Shown here piece after piece: positions 1 to 9,562 of a DNA stretch of 64,000 nucleotides. The stretch comes from Candidatus Altarchaeales archaeon (lineage in GTDB: Archaea > Altiarchaeota > Altiarchaeia > IMC4 > SCGC-AAA252-I15). Under the pieces are notes generated by a model that ran no database searches, was not told where the DNA came from, and worked only from the letters and a program-made list of their open reading frames with translations. Both the position numbers and the translations under genes were made by a program. The stretch lies in contig WJMO01000005.1 in NCBI GenBank assembly GCA_014727915.1, forward strand, positions 372,001-436,000, written 5' to 3'. The first letter of the stretch is position 1, and each line of letters opens with the position of its first letter.

Positions 1-1
1 T

Positions 2-100
2 ACGCTGGTGCTCCAGTCATTAGATGAGGGTTCCTGGGGTTCAGCAGCCATCGCAGGAGCTTTAGCGTTGCCAGCGATATACCTGATGAGGAAGAGGTGA
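2..100 (+). CDS. C-terminal end of a membrane protein (cut by window edge)
   Basis: An open frame enters from the left edge and stops at the TGA at 98-100, giving 32 visible residues. They contain a small-residue hydrophobic stretch (GSWGSAAIAGALALP) followed by a basic tail ending LMRKR, which is what the last membrane segment and cytoplasmic tail of a transporter or small membrane protein looks like. The family cannot be named from this fragment. It could be a fortuitous frame, but no stop interrupts it and the next gene begins 44 nt later on the same strand behind its own TATA-like element. Confidence 0.5.
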   Translation, partial: TLVLQSLDEGSWGSAAIAGALALPAIYLMRKR

Positions 101-144
101 TGGGGTTTTTTAATTTATACTGTGCTGGCTAATACATTTTCATA

Positions 145-627
145 ATGGATTTTGAACCGTCTGTGAATTGGACAATCTGGTCTTTGAGGATTGCTGCCGG
201 CCTTTATGTGTTGTTTGGTTTGGGGTTCCTTGCGATCCTGCTTTTCTCTGGTGATGACCTGTTCAAGGAGGGTATTGTGTTCATGGTTGTTTTTCTGTTT
301 GGTTTCGCAGCTATCGTGGTCGTGTGCACTGAAGCCCTTGTCAGAGGGCTTCGGAGGGATAGTTTCTGGGCTTGGATTATTTCACTGGTGGTGTTGGGCA
401 TATACGCGCCCAGCCTGTATTTCCCCCTTGCGCTTTTGGGCATATTGGGGCTGGTTTGGCGTTCTTCCAGGGAGCGGTTCCTGAACAAGGAAGGCGTGAA
501 AACCGGTTCATTGCAGCCTGGAGACAAGAGGATGCTCCTCATAATCGGTGCCTGCATAATCGCCACAATACTTTTGTTTGTTGGGGTGATAGCCTGGCAG
601 ATACTGTGGGTAACACATGCAATATGA
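145..627 (+). CDS. Four-helix membrane protein, unknown function
   Basis: A 160-residue protein with four predicted membrane segments at about residues 15-35, 43-66, 74-104 and 130-156, and a short basic loop (RSSRERFLNKEG) between the third and fourth. I recognise no family. The ATG at 145 lies about 25-30 nt after an AT-rich TATA-like stretch (taatttatac, 111-120), so the transcript may be leaderless; no Shine-Dalgarno sequence is visible. It converges on the hypothetical gene at 633-1031, with only 5 nt between stop codons. Confidence 0.7.
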   Translation: MDFEPSVNWTIWSLRIAAGLYVLFGLGFLAILLFSGDDLFKEGIVFMVVFLFGFAAIVVVCTEALVRGLRRDSFWAWIISLVVLGIYAPSLYFPLALLGILGLVWRSSRERFLNKEGVKTGSLQPGDKRMLLIIGACIIATILLFVGVIAWQILWVTHAI

Positions 628-632
628 GAAGC

Positions 633-1031
633 TTATGCTAGCCTCATCTTCTCGATGATCCTGTCGTTCACTTCGCCTCTTTTCACTATCAGCATGTTCT
701 TCTCCTTTTTCGTTACGTAGTTGGTGTCAATCTCTACTTTGGCGGTGAACACCTTCAATCTGCCAGTGTGGAGCAGTCTCAACAGGTCCTTCACCTTCTT
801 TATCTCTTTCTTGTCTGTTCGTGTGGTTTTGGCCATGTATTTTATGTTTTTCTTGTAGAACTTCACCGTCTTATCCTGCTCCCCCTGGTCGAATCCAACG
901 TTGAACTTTATTCCTGCCCGGGTGTACAGCGCCCTGATCTCATTAACAGCATCCCCCTCCAGTGAAACGTCAAAGACAAGGAACGTGTACTCTTTCACTC
1001 CCCTCCAAAAGAATGAACCCAACAATCCCAT
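633..1031 (-). CDS. Conserved-looking basic protein, unknown function
   Basis: A 132-residue basic soluble protein rich in Lys (runs such as KKEIKKVKD and TKKEKN). Alternating short hydrophobic strands (YTFLVFDVSL, LKVFTAKVEI, NMLIVKRGEV) and helices suggest a small alpha/beta fold. It has no signal peptide, membrane segment or metal motif, and I recognise no family. The ATG at 1031 gives the N-terminus MGLLGSFFW. It ends tail to tail with the membrane protein at 145-627. Confidence 0.55.
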   Translation of the reverse strand: MGLLGSFFWRGVKEYTFLVFDVSLEGDAVNEIRALYTRAGIKFNVGFDQGEQDKTVKFYKKNIKYMAKTTRTDKKEIKKVKDLLRLLHTGRLKVFTAKVEIDTNYVTKKEKNMLIVKRGEVNDRIIEKMRLA

Positions 1032-1122
1032 CCCTTAATCATTCGAATCCACGCATTTAACCTCGAATATCCCATTTTCATCTATTATGGCCTTGCCCGC
1101 TCCCAGAGACCCGGATGCACTG

Positions 1123-1362
1123 TCAAACATCTTTCGCCGGTGCACCCTCATTTTTACCTTTAAACCACCCTATCAACGCCAAAATCCACAGGAGCATAAT
1201 CCCAACTGCCAATATCACCAAGGGTGAGTCACCGATACCGTCCACCACAAACGAATAACCCACATAGACGGTGGCAGCCACCAACAGCAACAAAGTAACA
1301 TAACCCTGACCATCCCTCATCTTCACCTTAACCGTCTTCTTATGAAAATCCCACAAACCCAT
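1123..1362 (-). CDS. Small two-helix membrane protein
   Basis: A 79-residue protein with two hydrophobic segments at about residues 20-38 and 46-67, a basic N-terminus (HKKTVKVKMRDG) and a charged C-terminal tail. This is a small two-pass membrane protein of unknown role. The ATG at 1362 is followed by good coding composition. Upstream, on the minus strand, lies the AT-rich stretch 1363-1420, which could carry its promoter. Confidence 0.6.
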   Translation of the reverse strand: MGLWDFHKKTVKVKMRDGQGYVTLLLLVAATVYVGYSFVVDGIGDSPLVILAVGIMLLWILALIGWFKGKNEGAPAKDV

Positions 1363-1781
1363 AATAGAACAATTGAAACCAGATAATTAAAATAGTTTAC
1401 AAAAAAATATAAAATATTATGAAAAAACTTCAAACAACTTAAACTTTCCCCACATACCTTATACAGAAGTGTTTAGAATTAAACACAACCGTAAACTCCG
1501 AGAAACCGTTTTGCTCCTGATTAGAATAACTTGGTATTGAAAACAATAATTGGGGGTTATCAATTCCTGCCTCTTTGCCGCCTTGATGCCGATTTGAATT
1601 TTGTTTGGGTCTGATGAGACACTCAGAAGACATTCGTCTTCTGGTGCGCCAAATGTCCTAAAAAGCATTTGAGCGTTCGAACTCACGGCCAAATATATTT
1701 TTATCAGTTATTTAAAATTTTTTATCAATAGTTTTTAAAATATTCTAAATAATTAAAAAAATAGAAGTTTGGGATAGTTTT
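1363..1781. other. AT-rich intergenic region with a short inverted repeat
   Basis: About 420 nt without a convincing gene. The DNA is much more AT-rich than its surroundings and contains homopolymer A/T tracts at both ends (about 1395-1440 and 1695-1775). A 6-bp hairpin (gaagac/gtcttc around GAAT) lies near 1627-1642. Two overlapping minus-strand frames of 64-77 codons exist here, but they compete with each other and their composition is not protein-like. The right end (1700-1781) is the downstream region of gdhA and ends transcription in T-rich DNA on the minus strand. Confidence 0.5.
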
Positions 1782-3180
<1,399 letters not shown>

Positions 3181-3723
3181 GTGAAACCTAAGTTGTCTGT
3201 GAATGAGCGTAAGGTATTAGCCCACCTGATAGGGGACGGGCGGATATCCTGCACAGAAATCGCCCGAAATCTGGGGATAACCAGCCAGGCAGTGGGGAAG
3301 ATCAAGGACAAGCTGGAAAAGGAGGGGTTCATACAGGGGTACACGGCGGAAGTGGACTTCGAGAAGCTGGGCGTGAACGTCTTCGCCATAGCGTTCTTCA
3401 ACTTCAAGAGCGGCAGCTGGAGCAGGCTAGAACGCCAGGACATCATGCAACGGGTCAAAGGACCCCACCTGGTCAGGGTATACCGGCTCTCCGAAGGGGA
3501 CATAACCCACATGGTCGTCTACGGGTTCCGCAGCGTCAAGGAGATGGAACACTACTTCCAAGTCCTCCAAACCGAGAGGGAGCACATCAGCGAGCTGAAG
3601 AAAGTCTACGTCATATCCTCCGAGAGCATACTCAAAGACTCCCCCAAGGAGCTCTTCCTGAAGCTCATAGACGAACTGGACCTGGACGTCCTCGCCCGCC
3701 CGGAAAAGCCCAAGCCCATGTGA
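3181..3723 (+). CDS. Lrp/AsnC-type transcriptional regulator (paralog 1)
   Basis: A 180-residue regulator. An N-terminal winged helix-turn-helix (about residues 5-55, including CTEIARNLGITSQAVGKIK and KEGFIQGYTA) is followed by a ligand/oligomerisation region (FAIAFFNFKSG, HMVVYGFRSVKEMEHYF). The C-terminal half is not a classic RAM domain, so it may define a subfamily. It is very similar along its whole length to the regulator at 16720-17259, and the two face the two ends of the glutamate synthase cluster. The GTG start has no Shine-Dalgarno sequence and lies at the expected distance for leaderless initiation. Inference: it senses nitrogen or redox state and controls gdhA and the cluster. 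Confidence 0.85.
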   Translation: MKPKLSVNERKVLAHLIGDGRISCTEIARNLGITSQAVGKIKDKLEKEGFIQGYTAEVDFEKLGVNVFAIAFFNFKSGSWSRLERQDIMQRVKGPHLVRVYRLSEGDITHMVVYGFRSVKEMEHYFQVLQTEREHISELKKVYVISSESILKDSPKELFLKLIDELDLDVLARPEKPKPM

Positions 3724-3726
3724 CCC

Positions 3727-4788
3727 TCATCCGATAATGGCCTTTGCGAAATCGGCAGGGGTTACGCCAGGCGATTGGACCGCGGACGAACTGTAGATAT
3801 TTCCTATGGCATCGGCTATCGCTGTCTCATCCGCCTTCACACCAGCCAACGCCTCCTCGATCTCGCCCACAACGTCGGGGTAGATGAAGAAGTCACCGGT
3901 CAACACAACCTCGGAGATCACATCATCCTTCAACGATGAGGATGCTCTTATCAATCCTCCGGGGGACTTATGGGTTGACTCCACCACGTGAACGCCCTCC
4001 GATATCTTCACCTTCCTGAATCCGGGATGCCGGCGTTTCACCTTGTTCAACCACTCATCGGACACGAAATACCCATCCAAACCCTCAATGATCTGAAGTT
4101 CCTCGGGTGACAACTCCCCACGGACCAGCTCCACATCCAATGTCTCCTTGAACTTGGAGATCAAAACCTCCTTCACCTCATCACGCGGAGGAACGCTGCC
4201 AAGCTCCCGTTTCACGGTCGTCAGATACTCGCTCATGGACTTGTACACCTTATCCCTGAACTTCTCATCCGGCACCTTCAACAACCTGGACATGGCCTCA
4301 TAGTTGAAGTCCAAGATCAGACTGCCCACGACAACAACACAGTCGCCCATGGTCGCGGCCCCCGTACCCCCGATCTTCCTGTTATCCACCTGCAGGTCGT
4401 TCACAGGCCGGTGAAAAGCCTCAATACCCAACGCCCTATACGCCTCCACAGGAGCCTTCAAAAACCTGTTATAGACCTCGGTGATATCCCGTGGCGCATG
4501 GTCCTTGTGGAACATGATATGGTAGAACAGCTGGTCACGGTCCAGGTACACCGCACCCCCGCCCACACGACGACGGTACACTGGAAGACCCATATCCCTA
4601 CAATAGTCCAGGTCCACCTCCTTCTCCAGCTCCTGGTGCATGCCAACGCACACATACGGGTCACCGGGGCTCAACAGCGAGATCGTATCCTGCCCCCCCG
4701 CGCTCACGCTCTCCGCAACCCCGTGGTAGATGGTCTGACTCCGCAGGGCAGACACAAAACCCAAATCCAACAACCTTACCTCTCTCAT
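3727..4788 (-). CDS. lplA: Lipoate-protein ligase A family protein
   Basis: A 353-residue protein with the biotin/lipoate ligase catalytic fold (about residues 15-220). The lipoate-binding motif RRVGGGAVYLD is at about 72-82 and the catalytic Lys region NRKIGGTGA at about 136-144. A C-terminal accessory domain follows (about 230-350), as in two-domain LplA enzymes. It would attach lipoate or octanoate to a carrier-protein lysine. The only lipoyl acceptor in the window is the GcvH-like protein at 11248-11667 in the same cluster, which makes that its likely substrate. It is the last gene of the cluster; ggtgat precedes the ATG at 4788, and the CcdA-like gene ends 10 nt upstream. Confidence 0.88.
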   Translation of the reverse strand: MREVRLLDLGFVSALRSQTIYHGVAESVSAGGQDTISLLSPGDPYVCVGMHQELEKEVDLDYCRDMGLPVYRRRVGGGAVYLDRDQLFYHIMFHKDHAPRDITEVYNRFLKAPVEAYRALGIEAFHRPVNDLQVDNRKIGGTGAATMGDCVVVVGSLILDFNYEAMSRLLKVPDEKFRDKVYKSMSEYLTTVKRELGSVPPRDEVKEVLISKFKETLDVELVRGELSPEELQIIEGLDGYFVSDEWLNKVKRRHPGFRKVKISEGVHVVESTHKSPGGLIRASSSLKDDVISEVVLTGDFFIYPDVVGEIEEALAGVKADETAIADAIGNIYSSSAVQSPGVTPADFAKAIIG

Positions 4789-4798
4789 AATATCACCA

Positions 4799-5629
4799 TT
4801 AAAACAACGTTTGAGCGGACGTCAACCCCATCGCAATGTACTGGACGCCCAAGAGGAGCAACACAACACCCCCAACATACCTTACGAACGTTAGCACATT
4901 GCTCCGCATGTACCTCTGAGCAACCTCGACAGAACCCCGCGCCAACATGATCATCAATGTCGGGGGTATGAAAGCGCCCACAGCGAACGAGGTGATGATG
5001 AGCACCGCCTTGCCCAGGGAGAACAGCAGGGAAGGCGCGGAGGCCGCGTTCGCCAACGCAACAGCGGAGATGGGAGCCAAGAACACGGACGCCTCCACCG
5101 TGCACACGAACCCCGTGACAGTCCCCCAGACCATGTACTCGACAGGGTGGTTCACGCTGAACACCGGCAGCTTCAAGTATTTGAACACCTGGGAGGTGAT
5201 GTAATGGCGGATGTCCAACAAACCAAGGAGGTCCGCGGACAACGCCACCATGAACACCCCCGCTACCAGTATGGCCACGGGTGCGATGGTATAGGATATG
5301 ACACTGCCAGCCAGGCCGGTGACAATGCCCAAGACTATGAAGGTTATGAACCTGCCCGCGGTGAACAACACCGACGAATAGAATGCCGCGCGGACGTTCT
5401 CCTCCCCCCCGGCGATATACGCAGCCAATGGCACACCACAGACAGGGCAGGATATCAGCCCGAACAACAGCCCCAGCCAGAGAGCCCACAAAGCCGAAGA
5501 ACCCGCGTTCTCCATGGCAACCGCCATATACGGCTGAAGCACGCCCATGGACTCGAGCATCCACCCGCGCACAAATACTACCAACGCAACGAACAGGAAC
5601 ACCAGAACCCCGGCCAACACCTTATTCAT
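4799..5629 (-). CDS. CcdA/DsbD-type transmembrane thiol-disulfide electron carrier
   Basis: A 276-residue polytopic membrane protein with about seven helices. The first conserved helix carries CPVCGVPLAAY (Cys61, Cys64) and the fourth carries GFVCTVEAS (Cys176), the arrangement of the redox-active cysteine pair in CcdA and the DsbD membrane domain. That family passes electrons from cytoplasmic thioredoxin-like proteins across the membrane. Here the gene lies between an HdrB-like protein (8-nt overlap) and lipoate ligase, not with cytochrome c genes, so its partner may be a lipoyl or HdrB thiol. The N-terminal hydrophobic segment (VLAGVLVFLFVALVVFV) could be an extra helix. Confidence 0.82.
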   Translation of the reverse strand: MNKVLAGVLVFLFVALVVFVRGWMLESMGVLQPYMAVAMENAGSSALWALWLGLLFGLISCPVCGVPLAAYIAGGEENVRAAFYSSVLFTAGRFITFIVLGIVTGLAGSVISYTIAPVAILVAGVFMVALSADLLGLLDIRHYITSQVFKYLKLPVFSVNHPVEYMVWGTVTGFVCTVEASVFLAPISAVALANAASAPSLLFSLGKAVLIITSFAVGAFIPPTLMIMLARGSVEVAQRYMRSNVLTFVRYVGGVVLLLLGVQYIAMGLTSAQTLF

Positions 5630-6413
5630 CAGCCCTCACCTCCGCCTCCTCTTTGGGCTCGTACTTCTCCAGGAGCCTGTCCAGCTCGCTGAAGCAGGAC
5701 ACGATCAAGGATGAGACGGATATGAACTTGGTCTCCACACCCTGCTTGCCGCCTATCTGGGAGAGTAGGGCCTCGCAGCCGGCGCAGGCCAGCGGGCACA
5801 GGTCCGCCCCCGTCGCCCCCGCGTCCGACACCTTCTTCTCAGCCAACGCGGTCATGGCAGCCCCGTCAGACCCCGCCCCGCAGCAGGCGCAGGGGTCGCT
5901 CATCTCCACATAGGAGCCGCCAAGGTAATCCACAATAACCTCGTACAAGTCTTTGATCTTCACGCCCAAGGTCCGGTTCAAGTGGCACGAGTAATGGCCT
6001 GTGACCTTAACGGAGGAGTCTAGCTTCCTGTCAACCAACTTGTCCATCTCCCCCGACCTGATCAGCGCGTACGCGTACTCGAGGATGTTAACGGACTTGA
6101 ACCCCCGCCGCCTGAACTCCGGGTGCTCGCCCAGGTATGCGGTGCAGGAGGCGCAGGTGAACAACACATCCTTTATGCCCAACCTGTTCAACTGGTTCAA
6201 ATTGTACGTCAAGCACTCTTCCGCACCCTCCTCGTCGCCTATGCCCACGGAACCGTATCCGCAGCACCGCTCGTTGGGTATGGTCTTATACTCCTCAAGT
6301 ATGCCCGCTTCAACGGCCTTGTCCAACAATACGTAGGTGGACAGCCTCAACGTCTTCAGCATGCGCGAGGTCGTGCAGCCCTCGAAGAACACAAGCTTCC
6401 GTGGAATCCTCAT
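5622..6413 (-). CDS. HdrB-like protein with two cysteine-rich CCG domains
   Basis: A 263-residue protein with two CCG domains, the fold that binds non-cubane [4Fe-4S] clusters in heterodisulfide reductase subunit B. Domain 1 has Cys13, Cys50-Cys51, Cys87 and Cys90; domain 2 has Cys143, Cys177-Cys178, Cys210 and Cys213 (plus Cys175 and Cys206). By family knowledge it reduces or oxidises a disulfide, or passes electrons between Fe-S proteins. Its start overlaps the stop of the HdrC-like gene by ATGA, the usual HdrC-HdrB pairing. A charged tail (EPKEEAEVRADE) follows the second domain. The substrate is unknown; a lipoyl disulfide is a reasonable guess from the neighbouring genes. Confidence 0.88.
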   Translation of the reverse strand: MRIPRKLVFFEGCTTSRMLKTLRLSTYVLLDKAVEAGILEEYKTIPNERCCGYGSVGIGDEEGAEECLTYNLNQLNRLGIKDVLFTCASCTAYLGEHPEFRRRGFKSVNILEYAYALIRSGEMDKLVDRKLDSSVKVTGHYSCHLNRTLGVKIKDLYEVIVDYLGGSYVEMSDPCACCGAGSDGAAMTALAEKKVSDAGATGADLCPLACAGCEALLSQIGGKQGVETKFISVSSLIVSCFSELDRLLEKYEPKEEAEVRADE

Positions 6414-6997
6414 CTCCTGAATTTCAACCCCTCCCTAAGTTTTTTCAAGTCCTCAATGGCTTCCCCGCCAACTTCAGCCTTCTTCAAATCGTCCTCGAAG
6501 GGGTTGAAGAACTTCCTCAGCCGCTGGGCCTTGGTTATCCACATCCACGGCAGGTTGAAGCCCGAGCCTTTTATCCTGCGGACCACGGCCTCGTAGGTCC
6601 TCTTCATCTGCGGGTTCGGTATGGCCTGGATGCCGCTGATGGCATCATCCTCCAACGCACCCTTCAACTCCCTGTTGTAGATGTCCATGCACAGCTCGTC
6701 CACGCCCAGCTTCCTCGGGCACCGCTCCACGCAGGCTCCACAGCCGCTGCACAACTCGACATGGCCTTTAACGGCGTCATCGTATCGCCCGCTCTTCACA
6801 GCCACCATGATGTCCTTGGGCCCTATGTAGTCGCCTTCAACCGCGACGATGGGGCAGACCGCCCGGCACTGCTGGCACTCCATGCACAACACCGCGTTGC
6901 TCTGGTTACGCAGCGCAATATACGCTATCATGCCCAAGGGCACAAGCGTCAGGGCCGCAGCCACCCCAGCCGTTGAAACAAGCGTGAAAACCATCAT
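6410..6997 (-). CDS. Membrane-anchored HdrC-like ferredoxin
   Basis: A 195-residue protein with one N-terminal membrane helix (about residues 8-29), then two [4Fe-4S] motifs: Cys38/41/44/48 (CMECQQCRAVCP) and Cys83/86/89/93 (CSGCGACVERCP). The helical C-terminal region, NPQMKRTYEAVVRR, resembles HdrC and the C-termini of related electron-transfer subunits. It probably carries electrons between the membrane Fe-S proteins encoded upstream and the HdrB-like protein, whose gene overlaps it by 4 nt. The N-terminal anchor is not typical of soluble HdrC and marks this complex as membrane-attached. Confidence 0.88.
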   Translation of the reverse strand: MMVFTLVSTAGVAAALTLVPLGMIAYIALRNQSNAVLCMECQQCRAVCPIVAVEGDYIGPKDIMVAVKSGRYDDAVKGHVELCSGCGACVERCPRKLGVDELCMDIYNRELKGALEDDAISGIQAIPNPQMKRTYEAVVRRIKGSGFNLPWMWITKAQRLRKFFNPFEDDLKKAEVGGEAIEDLKKLREGLKFRR

Positions 6998-7800
6998 GGA
7001 AACCTCAATATCTTCTTCGGGCAGGCGTCAACGCATTTCATGCACTTTATGCACTCCGAATCCGTTATCGCCTTTCCCTCCTGTATGTACTTCTCAGCCA
7101 CCAGAACGTCCATGGGACACTCCTTCTCGCAGTTCAGGCATTTGATGCACTCGCCGGCAGAGCGTATGGGAAGCAGATGAAACCTGGCGAACAATGCGAG
7201 GAAGCCTCCGACGGGACAGAGGTAACCGCACCACATCTTCCGCCCGTGGAAGAACACCAGCAGCGAGACGATAGCGAACACGGGCACGGCCATGAATATG
7301 ACATGGCCCGTCAACCCCTTGAACAGCACGCCCGCGGGGCAGTAGTCGCAGAAGGACGTGTAACCCACGAGGAACGAGAGTATCAGGAACCCGAACAACA
7401 CCACATACTTCAGGTTCACGTCCTTCAGGTCATCAGGGGCCTTGTGGGCTCCCTTGAAGGGTGAGACTTTTTCAACGGCATCGAGGAAGGTGCCGAAGGG
7501 GCACAGCCAACCGCAGAACATCCTCCCAGAAAGCATGGCAAAGCATGTGAAGGCAGCCACGATGATATACGGTGATATGGTGGGGAGTGTTGTTGAAGGG
7601 TTCAACAGGTCAACCCGCTCCAAACCCAGGTATACGATGGACTCTGCTCCGGCCCGGGCGAACAAATCCTGCAAGTGCCAGAAGGGGTCCAGCCAGCAGA
7701 CGCCCATGGGGTTGTTGAACAGGAGATAGGTCAACGCGATGGTCAAGGCTACCGCAGCCGCCTGAACACCCAACCGCATGTGAGCTTTCTTCACGTTCAT
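6994..7800 (-). CDS. NapH/MauN-type membrane polyferredoxin
   Basis: A 268-residue membrane protein of the NapH/CcoG-like polyferredoxin group. Helices lie at about residues 14-29, 76-95, 130-149 and 165-185. Two CxxxCP motifs at membrane edges (CGWLCPFG at 96-103, CGYLCPVG at 191-198) and CDYCP at 151-155 are typical of this group, which moves electrons at the membrane and often interacts with quinols. Two classical [4Fe-4S] motifs close the protein (Cys218/221/224/228 and Cys250/253/256/260). It overlaps both neighbours by 4 nt, so it is translated with the Fe-S proteins on either side. Confidence 0.9.
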   Translation of the reverse strand: MNVKKAHMRLGVQAAAVALTIALTYLLFNNPMGVCWLDPFWHLQDLFARAGAESIVYLGLERVDLLNPSTTLPTISPYIIVAAFTCFAMLSGRMFCGWLCPFGTFLDAVEKVSPFKGAHKAPDDLKDVNLKYVVLFGFLILSFLVGYTSFCDYCPAGVLFKGLTGHVIFMAVPVFAIVSLLVFFHGRKMWCGYLCPVGGFLALFARFHLLPIRSAGECIKCLNCEKECPMDVLVAEKYIQEGKAITDSECIKCMKCVDACPKKILRFP

Positions 7801-8144
7801 TCTACCGTATGCTTGTCCCTCTCCTCTCTGATGTTCAACCTGGTCAAAACCTTCGTGGGGCAGCCTTCAACGCAGAGGCCGCACCTGTCCCAGTCGAACC
7901 GGTCCTCCTCCTCCACCCATGATAGGCAGGCGCTCCGGTTGATCACCGGGAACCCCCGCCCGTCCACTGACATGGCGTTCACGGGGCACTTGCTGATACC
8001 ATAGTATTCCCTCGGGCACAGGCCCTCGAAGGACGTCGCGTCCTGCCTGGCCAACAATAGCCCCACACCCACGACTACCGCCAGCATGAACAACAGGCCC
8101 ATCCACCTGTTACCCCCCCGCCTGGTAGCGTCGCGTATCTCCAC
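7797..8144 (-). CDS. Membrane-anchored ferredoxin-like protein A
   Basis: A 115-residue protein with one membrane helix (about residues 13-32) and a Cys-rich domain (Cys43, 53, 73, 88, 91, 95; CGLCVEGCPTKVL). The tail matches one [4Fe-4S] site of a ferredoxin, and the other cysteines may complete a second. Its layout CP...CP..A...PVI.R..C...C..C...CPT is shared with the C-terminus of the next protein (8148-8777), so the two are probably paralogs. It overlaps the NapH-like gene by 4 nt. The topology, with the Fe-S domain on one side of the membrane, suggests a relay subunit. Confidence 0.8.
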   Translation of the reverse strand: MEIRDATRRGGNRWMGLLFMLAVVVGVGLLLARQDATSFEGLCPREYYGISKCPVNAMSVDGRGFPVINRSACLSWVEEEDRFDWDRCGLCVEGCPTKVLTRLNIREERDKHTVE

Positions 8145-8147
8145 CTT

Positions 8148-8777
8148 CTAATCCTCCCTGTACAACAGCCTCGTCGGGCACACCACAGTGCAGACCCCGT
8201 CTTCGATGCACTTGTTCCTGTCTATGACCGGCTTCACCCTCCCATACTCGCCTTCGTCCTTCACCAGCTCCAAGGCGAACACGGGACAGATGGTCTCCCC
8301 CTGCTTCCCGAGGAGGCACCGTTCCAACCCAAAGTTCCTGCTGGCGTCCATGGCCTCCAATAGCACGGGGTTGAACCTGTAACCCACATCGGGCTTCACG
8401 ATCTCGGAGACCTTATCCCCGTTGAATAACACGATGAACGACGCGTCCTCGCCGTCGGAGATGAACATCTCCCCGCTAACGACCCGCTTGAACCTCACAA
8501 CATGCCCGCCCACGTCATCGTAGGCGTAGACGGAAAGGTACTGGCCCTCATACTCTGACCCTATCCCCTCGGACAGGGACACCCTCACACCCCCGTCAAC
8601 CGCTTCGATCGAATAGGATTCCCTCGGGAACGGCGGCCTGACCTCCGGCCTGCCGGCGTAGGCGCTGCCTATAGTCTTCCCCAGCACCTTCAAACCTCCC
8701 CCGCTCATCGCCGCGCTCGCCAGGTAGACCATGACCACAACCACGGCTATGAAAGCCAGTATGTTGTTCCTATTCAT
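8148..8777 (-). CDS. Membrane-anchored ferredoxin-like protein B with extra beta domain
   Basis: A 209-residue protein: an N-terminal membrane helix (about residues 5-24), a middle beta-rich domain (SYSIEAVDGGVRVSLSEG ... SFIVLFNGDKVSEIV), and a C-terminal Cys domain (CLLGKQGETICPVFAL ... CIEDGVCTVVCPTRLL) resembling the Fe-S part of the neighbour at 7797-8144. The middle domain is not recognised. The ATG at 8777 (MNRNNIL) is chosen over an upstream codon at 8804 because it makes an 8-nt overlap with the preceding stop, matching the tight spacing throughout this cluster. The number of clusters is uncertain. Confidence 0.78.
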   Translation of the reverse strand: MNRNNILAFIAVVVVMVYLASAAMSGGGLKVLGKTIGSAYAGRPEVRPPFPRESYSIEAVDGGVRVSLSEGIGSEYEGQYLSVYAYDDVGGHVVRFKRVVSGEMFISDGEDASFIVLFNGDKVSEIVKPDVGYRFNPVLLEAMDASRNFGLERCLLGKQGETICPVFALELVKDEGEYGRVKPVIDRNKCIEDGVCTVVCPTRLLYRED

Positions 8778-9246
8778 TGAAGACACCATCCTCCTTAAGA
8801 TCACGTATCGTATCCGTTATGGGCAGCTCGATGGGGCAGCTGCGCTCGCAGGCGCCCTCCAACGGGTCGTACTTGGCAGCGTCTTTGACCCTGAGCATGC
8901 GAACCTCCACGACCAAACCCTCGCCGAACCGTTCTATTGCCTCTCCAGCGGTCATCCGCTCCCCATCCACCTCAACGGTCATGTCCGGGTCCGTGCTATA
9001 GGCCTCGTCCAACCTTAGCTGGAGGTTCCGGGCGCTCATGTAGATGTCCGGGTCGTCCACGGCCGCCGCCACGACGAACTTCGCCACATCGTAGCCGAGG
9101 GGGCAGTTGAGGTTGCAGGCCCTGCACTGGTAGCAGGTCAGCGACCACGGATGCCCCGAACTATAGGCTGTGTAGGCGAACAATGCCAGGATTGCGGCTA
9201 TCACAAAGAACGCCACCACGTTGAAACGTCGATTCCCCTCTTCCAT
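8770..9246 (-). CDS. Membrane-anchored ferredoxin-like protein C (HdrC-like spacing)
   Basis: A 158-residue protein with an N-terminal membrane helix (about residues 10-28) directly followed by one complete [4Fe-4S] motif, Cys38/41/44/48 (CYQCRACNLNCP). Near the C-terminus is an incomplete pair (CERSCPIELPI). Complete motif, linker and second Cys group resemble HdrC, with the second cluster probably degraded. It is translated just before the B protein (8-nt overlap). It probably belongs to the same membrane electron-transfer complex. Confidence 0.78.
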   Translation of the reverse strand: MEEGNRRFNVVAFFVIAAILALFAYTAYSSGHPWSLTCYQCRACNLNCPLGYDVAKFVVAAAVDDPDIYMSARNLQLRLDEAYSTDPDMTVEVDGERMTAGEAIERFGEGLVVEVRMLRVKDAAKYDPLEGACERSCPIELPITDTIRDLKEDGVFNE

Positions 9247-9250
9247 CTTC

Positions 9251-9400
9251 CTAGAGTATGTACATCAACAGGCCCACAACGGCCCCGCCCAATAGTCCCT
9301 CCAAGCTCACGGGGCTCGTGTTGAATGATATGTTGAACATGACACCAACCGCTAAACCGGCTCCAAGGTTCAAGGCCATTTTCATCCTAGTCTCGTCCAT
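9251..9400 (-). CDS. Tiny membrane protein, paralog of the next upstream gene
   Basis: A 49-residue frame from the ATG at 9400 to the TAG at 9251-9253, filling the gap between two cluster genes. Two hydrophobic stretches (NLGAGLAVGVMFNIS and GLLGGAVVGLLMYIL) are separated by a short polar loop. It aligns with the 52-residue protein at 9404-9562: both have G.GL..G.M.NIS, then a polar loop, then GG..VGLLM..L. The spacing, 3 nt to the next gene and 4 nt to the previous one, argues for translation. The role is unknown; small subunits of this shape often stabilise membrane complexes or form pores. Confidence 0.65.
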   Translation of the reverse strand: MDETRMKMALNLGAGLAVGVMFNISFNTSPVSLEGLLGGAVVGLLMYIL

Positions 9401-9403
9401 CCT

Positions 9404-9562
9404 TCATAGGAGGGCCATCAGCAAGCCCACGAGCAAGCCGCCCATCACACCTCCCCTGTCCTTCCAACTGTGATCCAATGAAATGTTTATCATTATCCCA
9501 GTGACCAAACCCACCCCGAGGGCCGCCGCAAACAGTTCAACCGTGTATCCAACCATCTTCAT
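9404..9562 (-). CDS. Tiny membrane protein, tandem paralog
   Basis: A 52-residue frame from the ATG at 9562 to the TGA at 9404. Two membrane segments (about residues 8-27, and 38-52 with GGVMGGLLVGLLMALL) flank a loop, ISLDHSWKDR. It is homologous by eye to the protein at 9251-9400, with the same glycine pattern and the NIS motif at the end of helix 1. The start overlaps the stop of the large membrane protein by 4 nt (ATGA). Two paralogous mini-membrane genes in a row within a redox operon recall small antiporter subunits, but I have no specific homology. Confidence 0.65.
   Translation of the reverse strand: MKMVGYTVELFAAALGVGLVTGIMINISLDHSWKDRGGVMGGLLVGLLMALL

Noticed and set aside
1439..1692. 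Two overlapping minus-strand frames of 64-77 codons in the AT-rich gap before gdhA
   Set aside because: They compete in different frames, show no protein-like pattern, and lie in low-complexity DNA. Left as intergenic.
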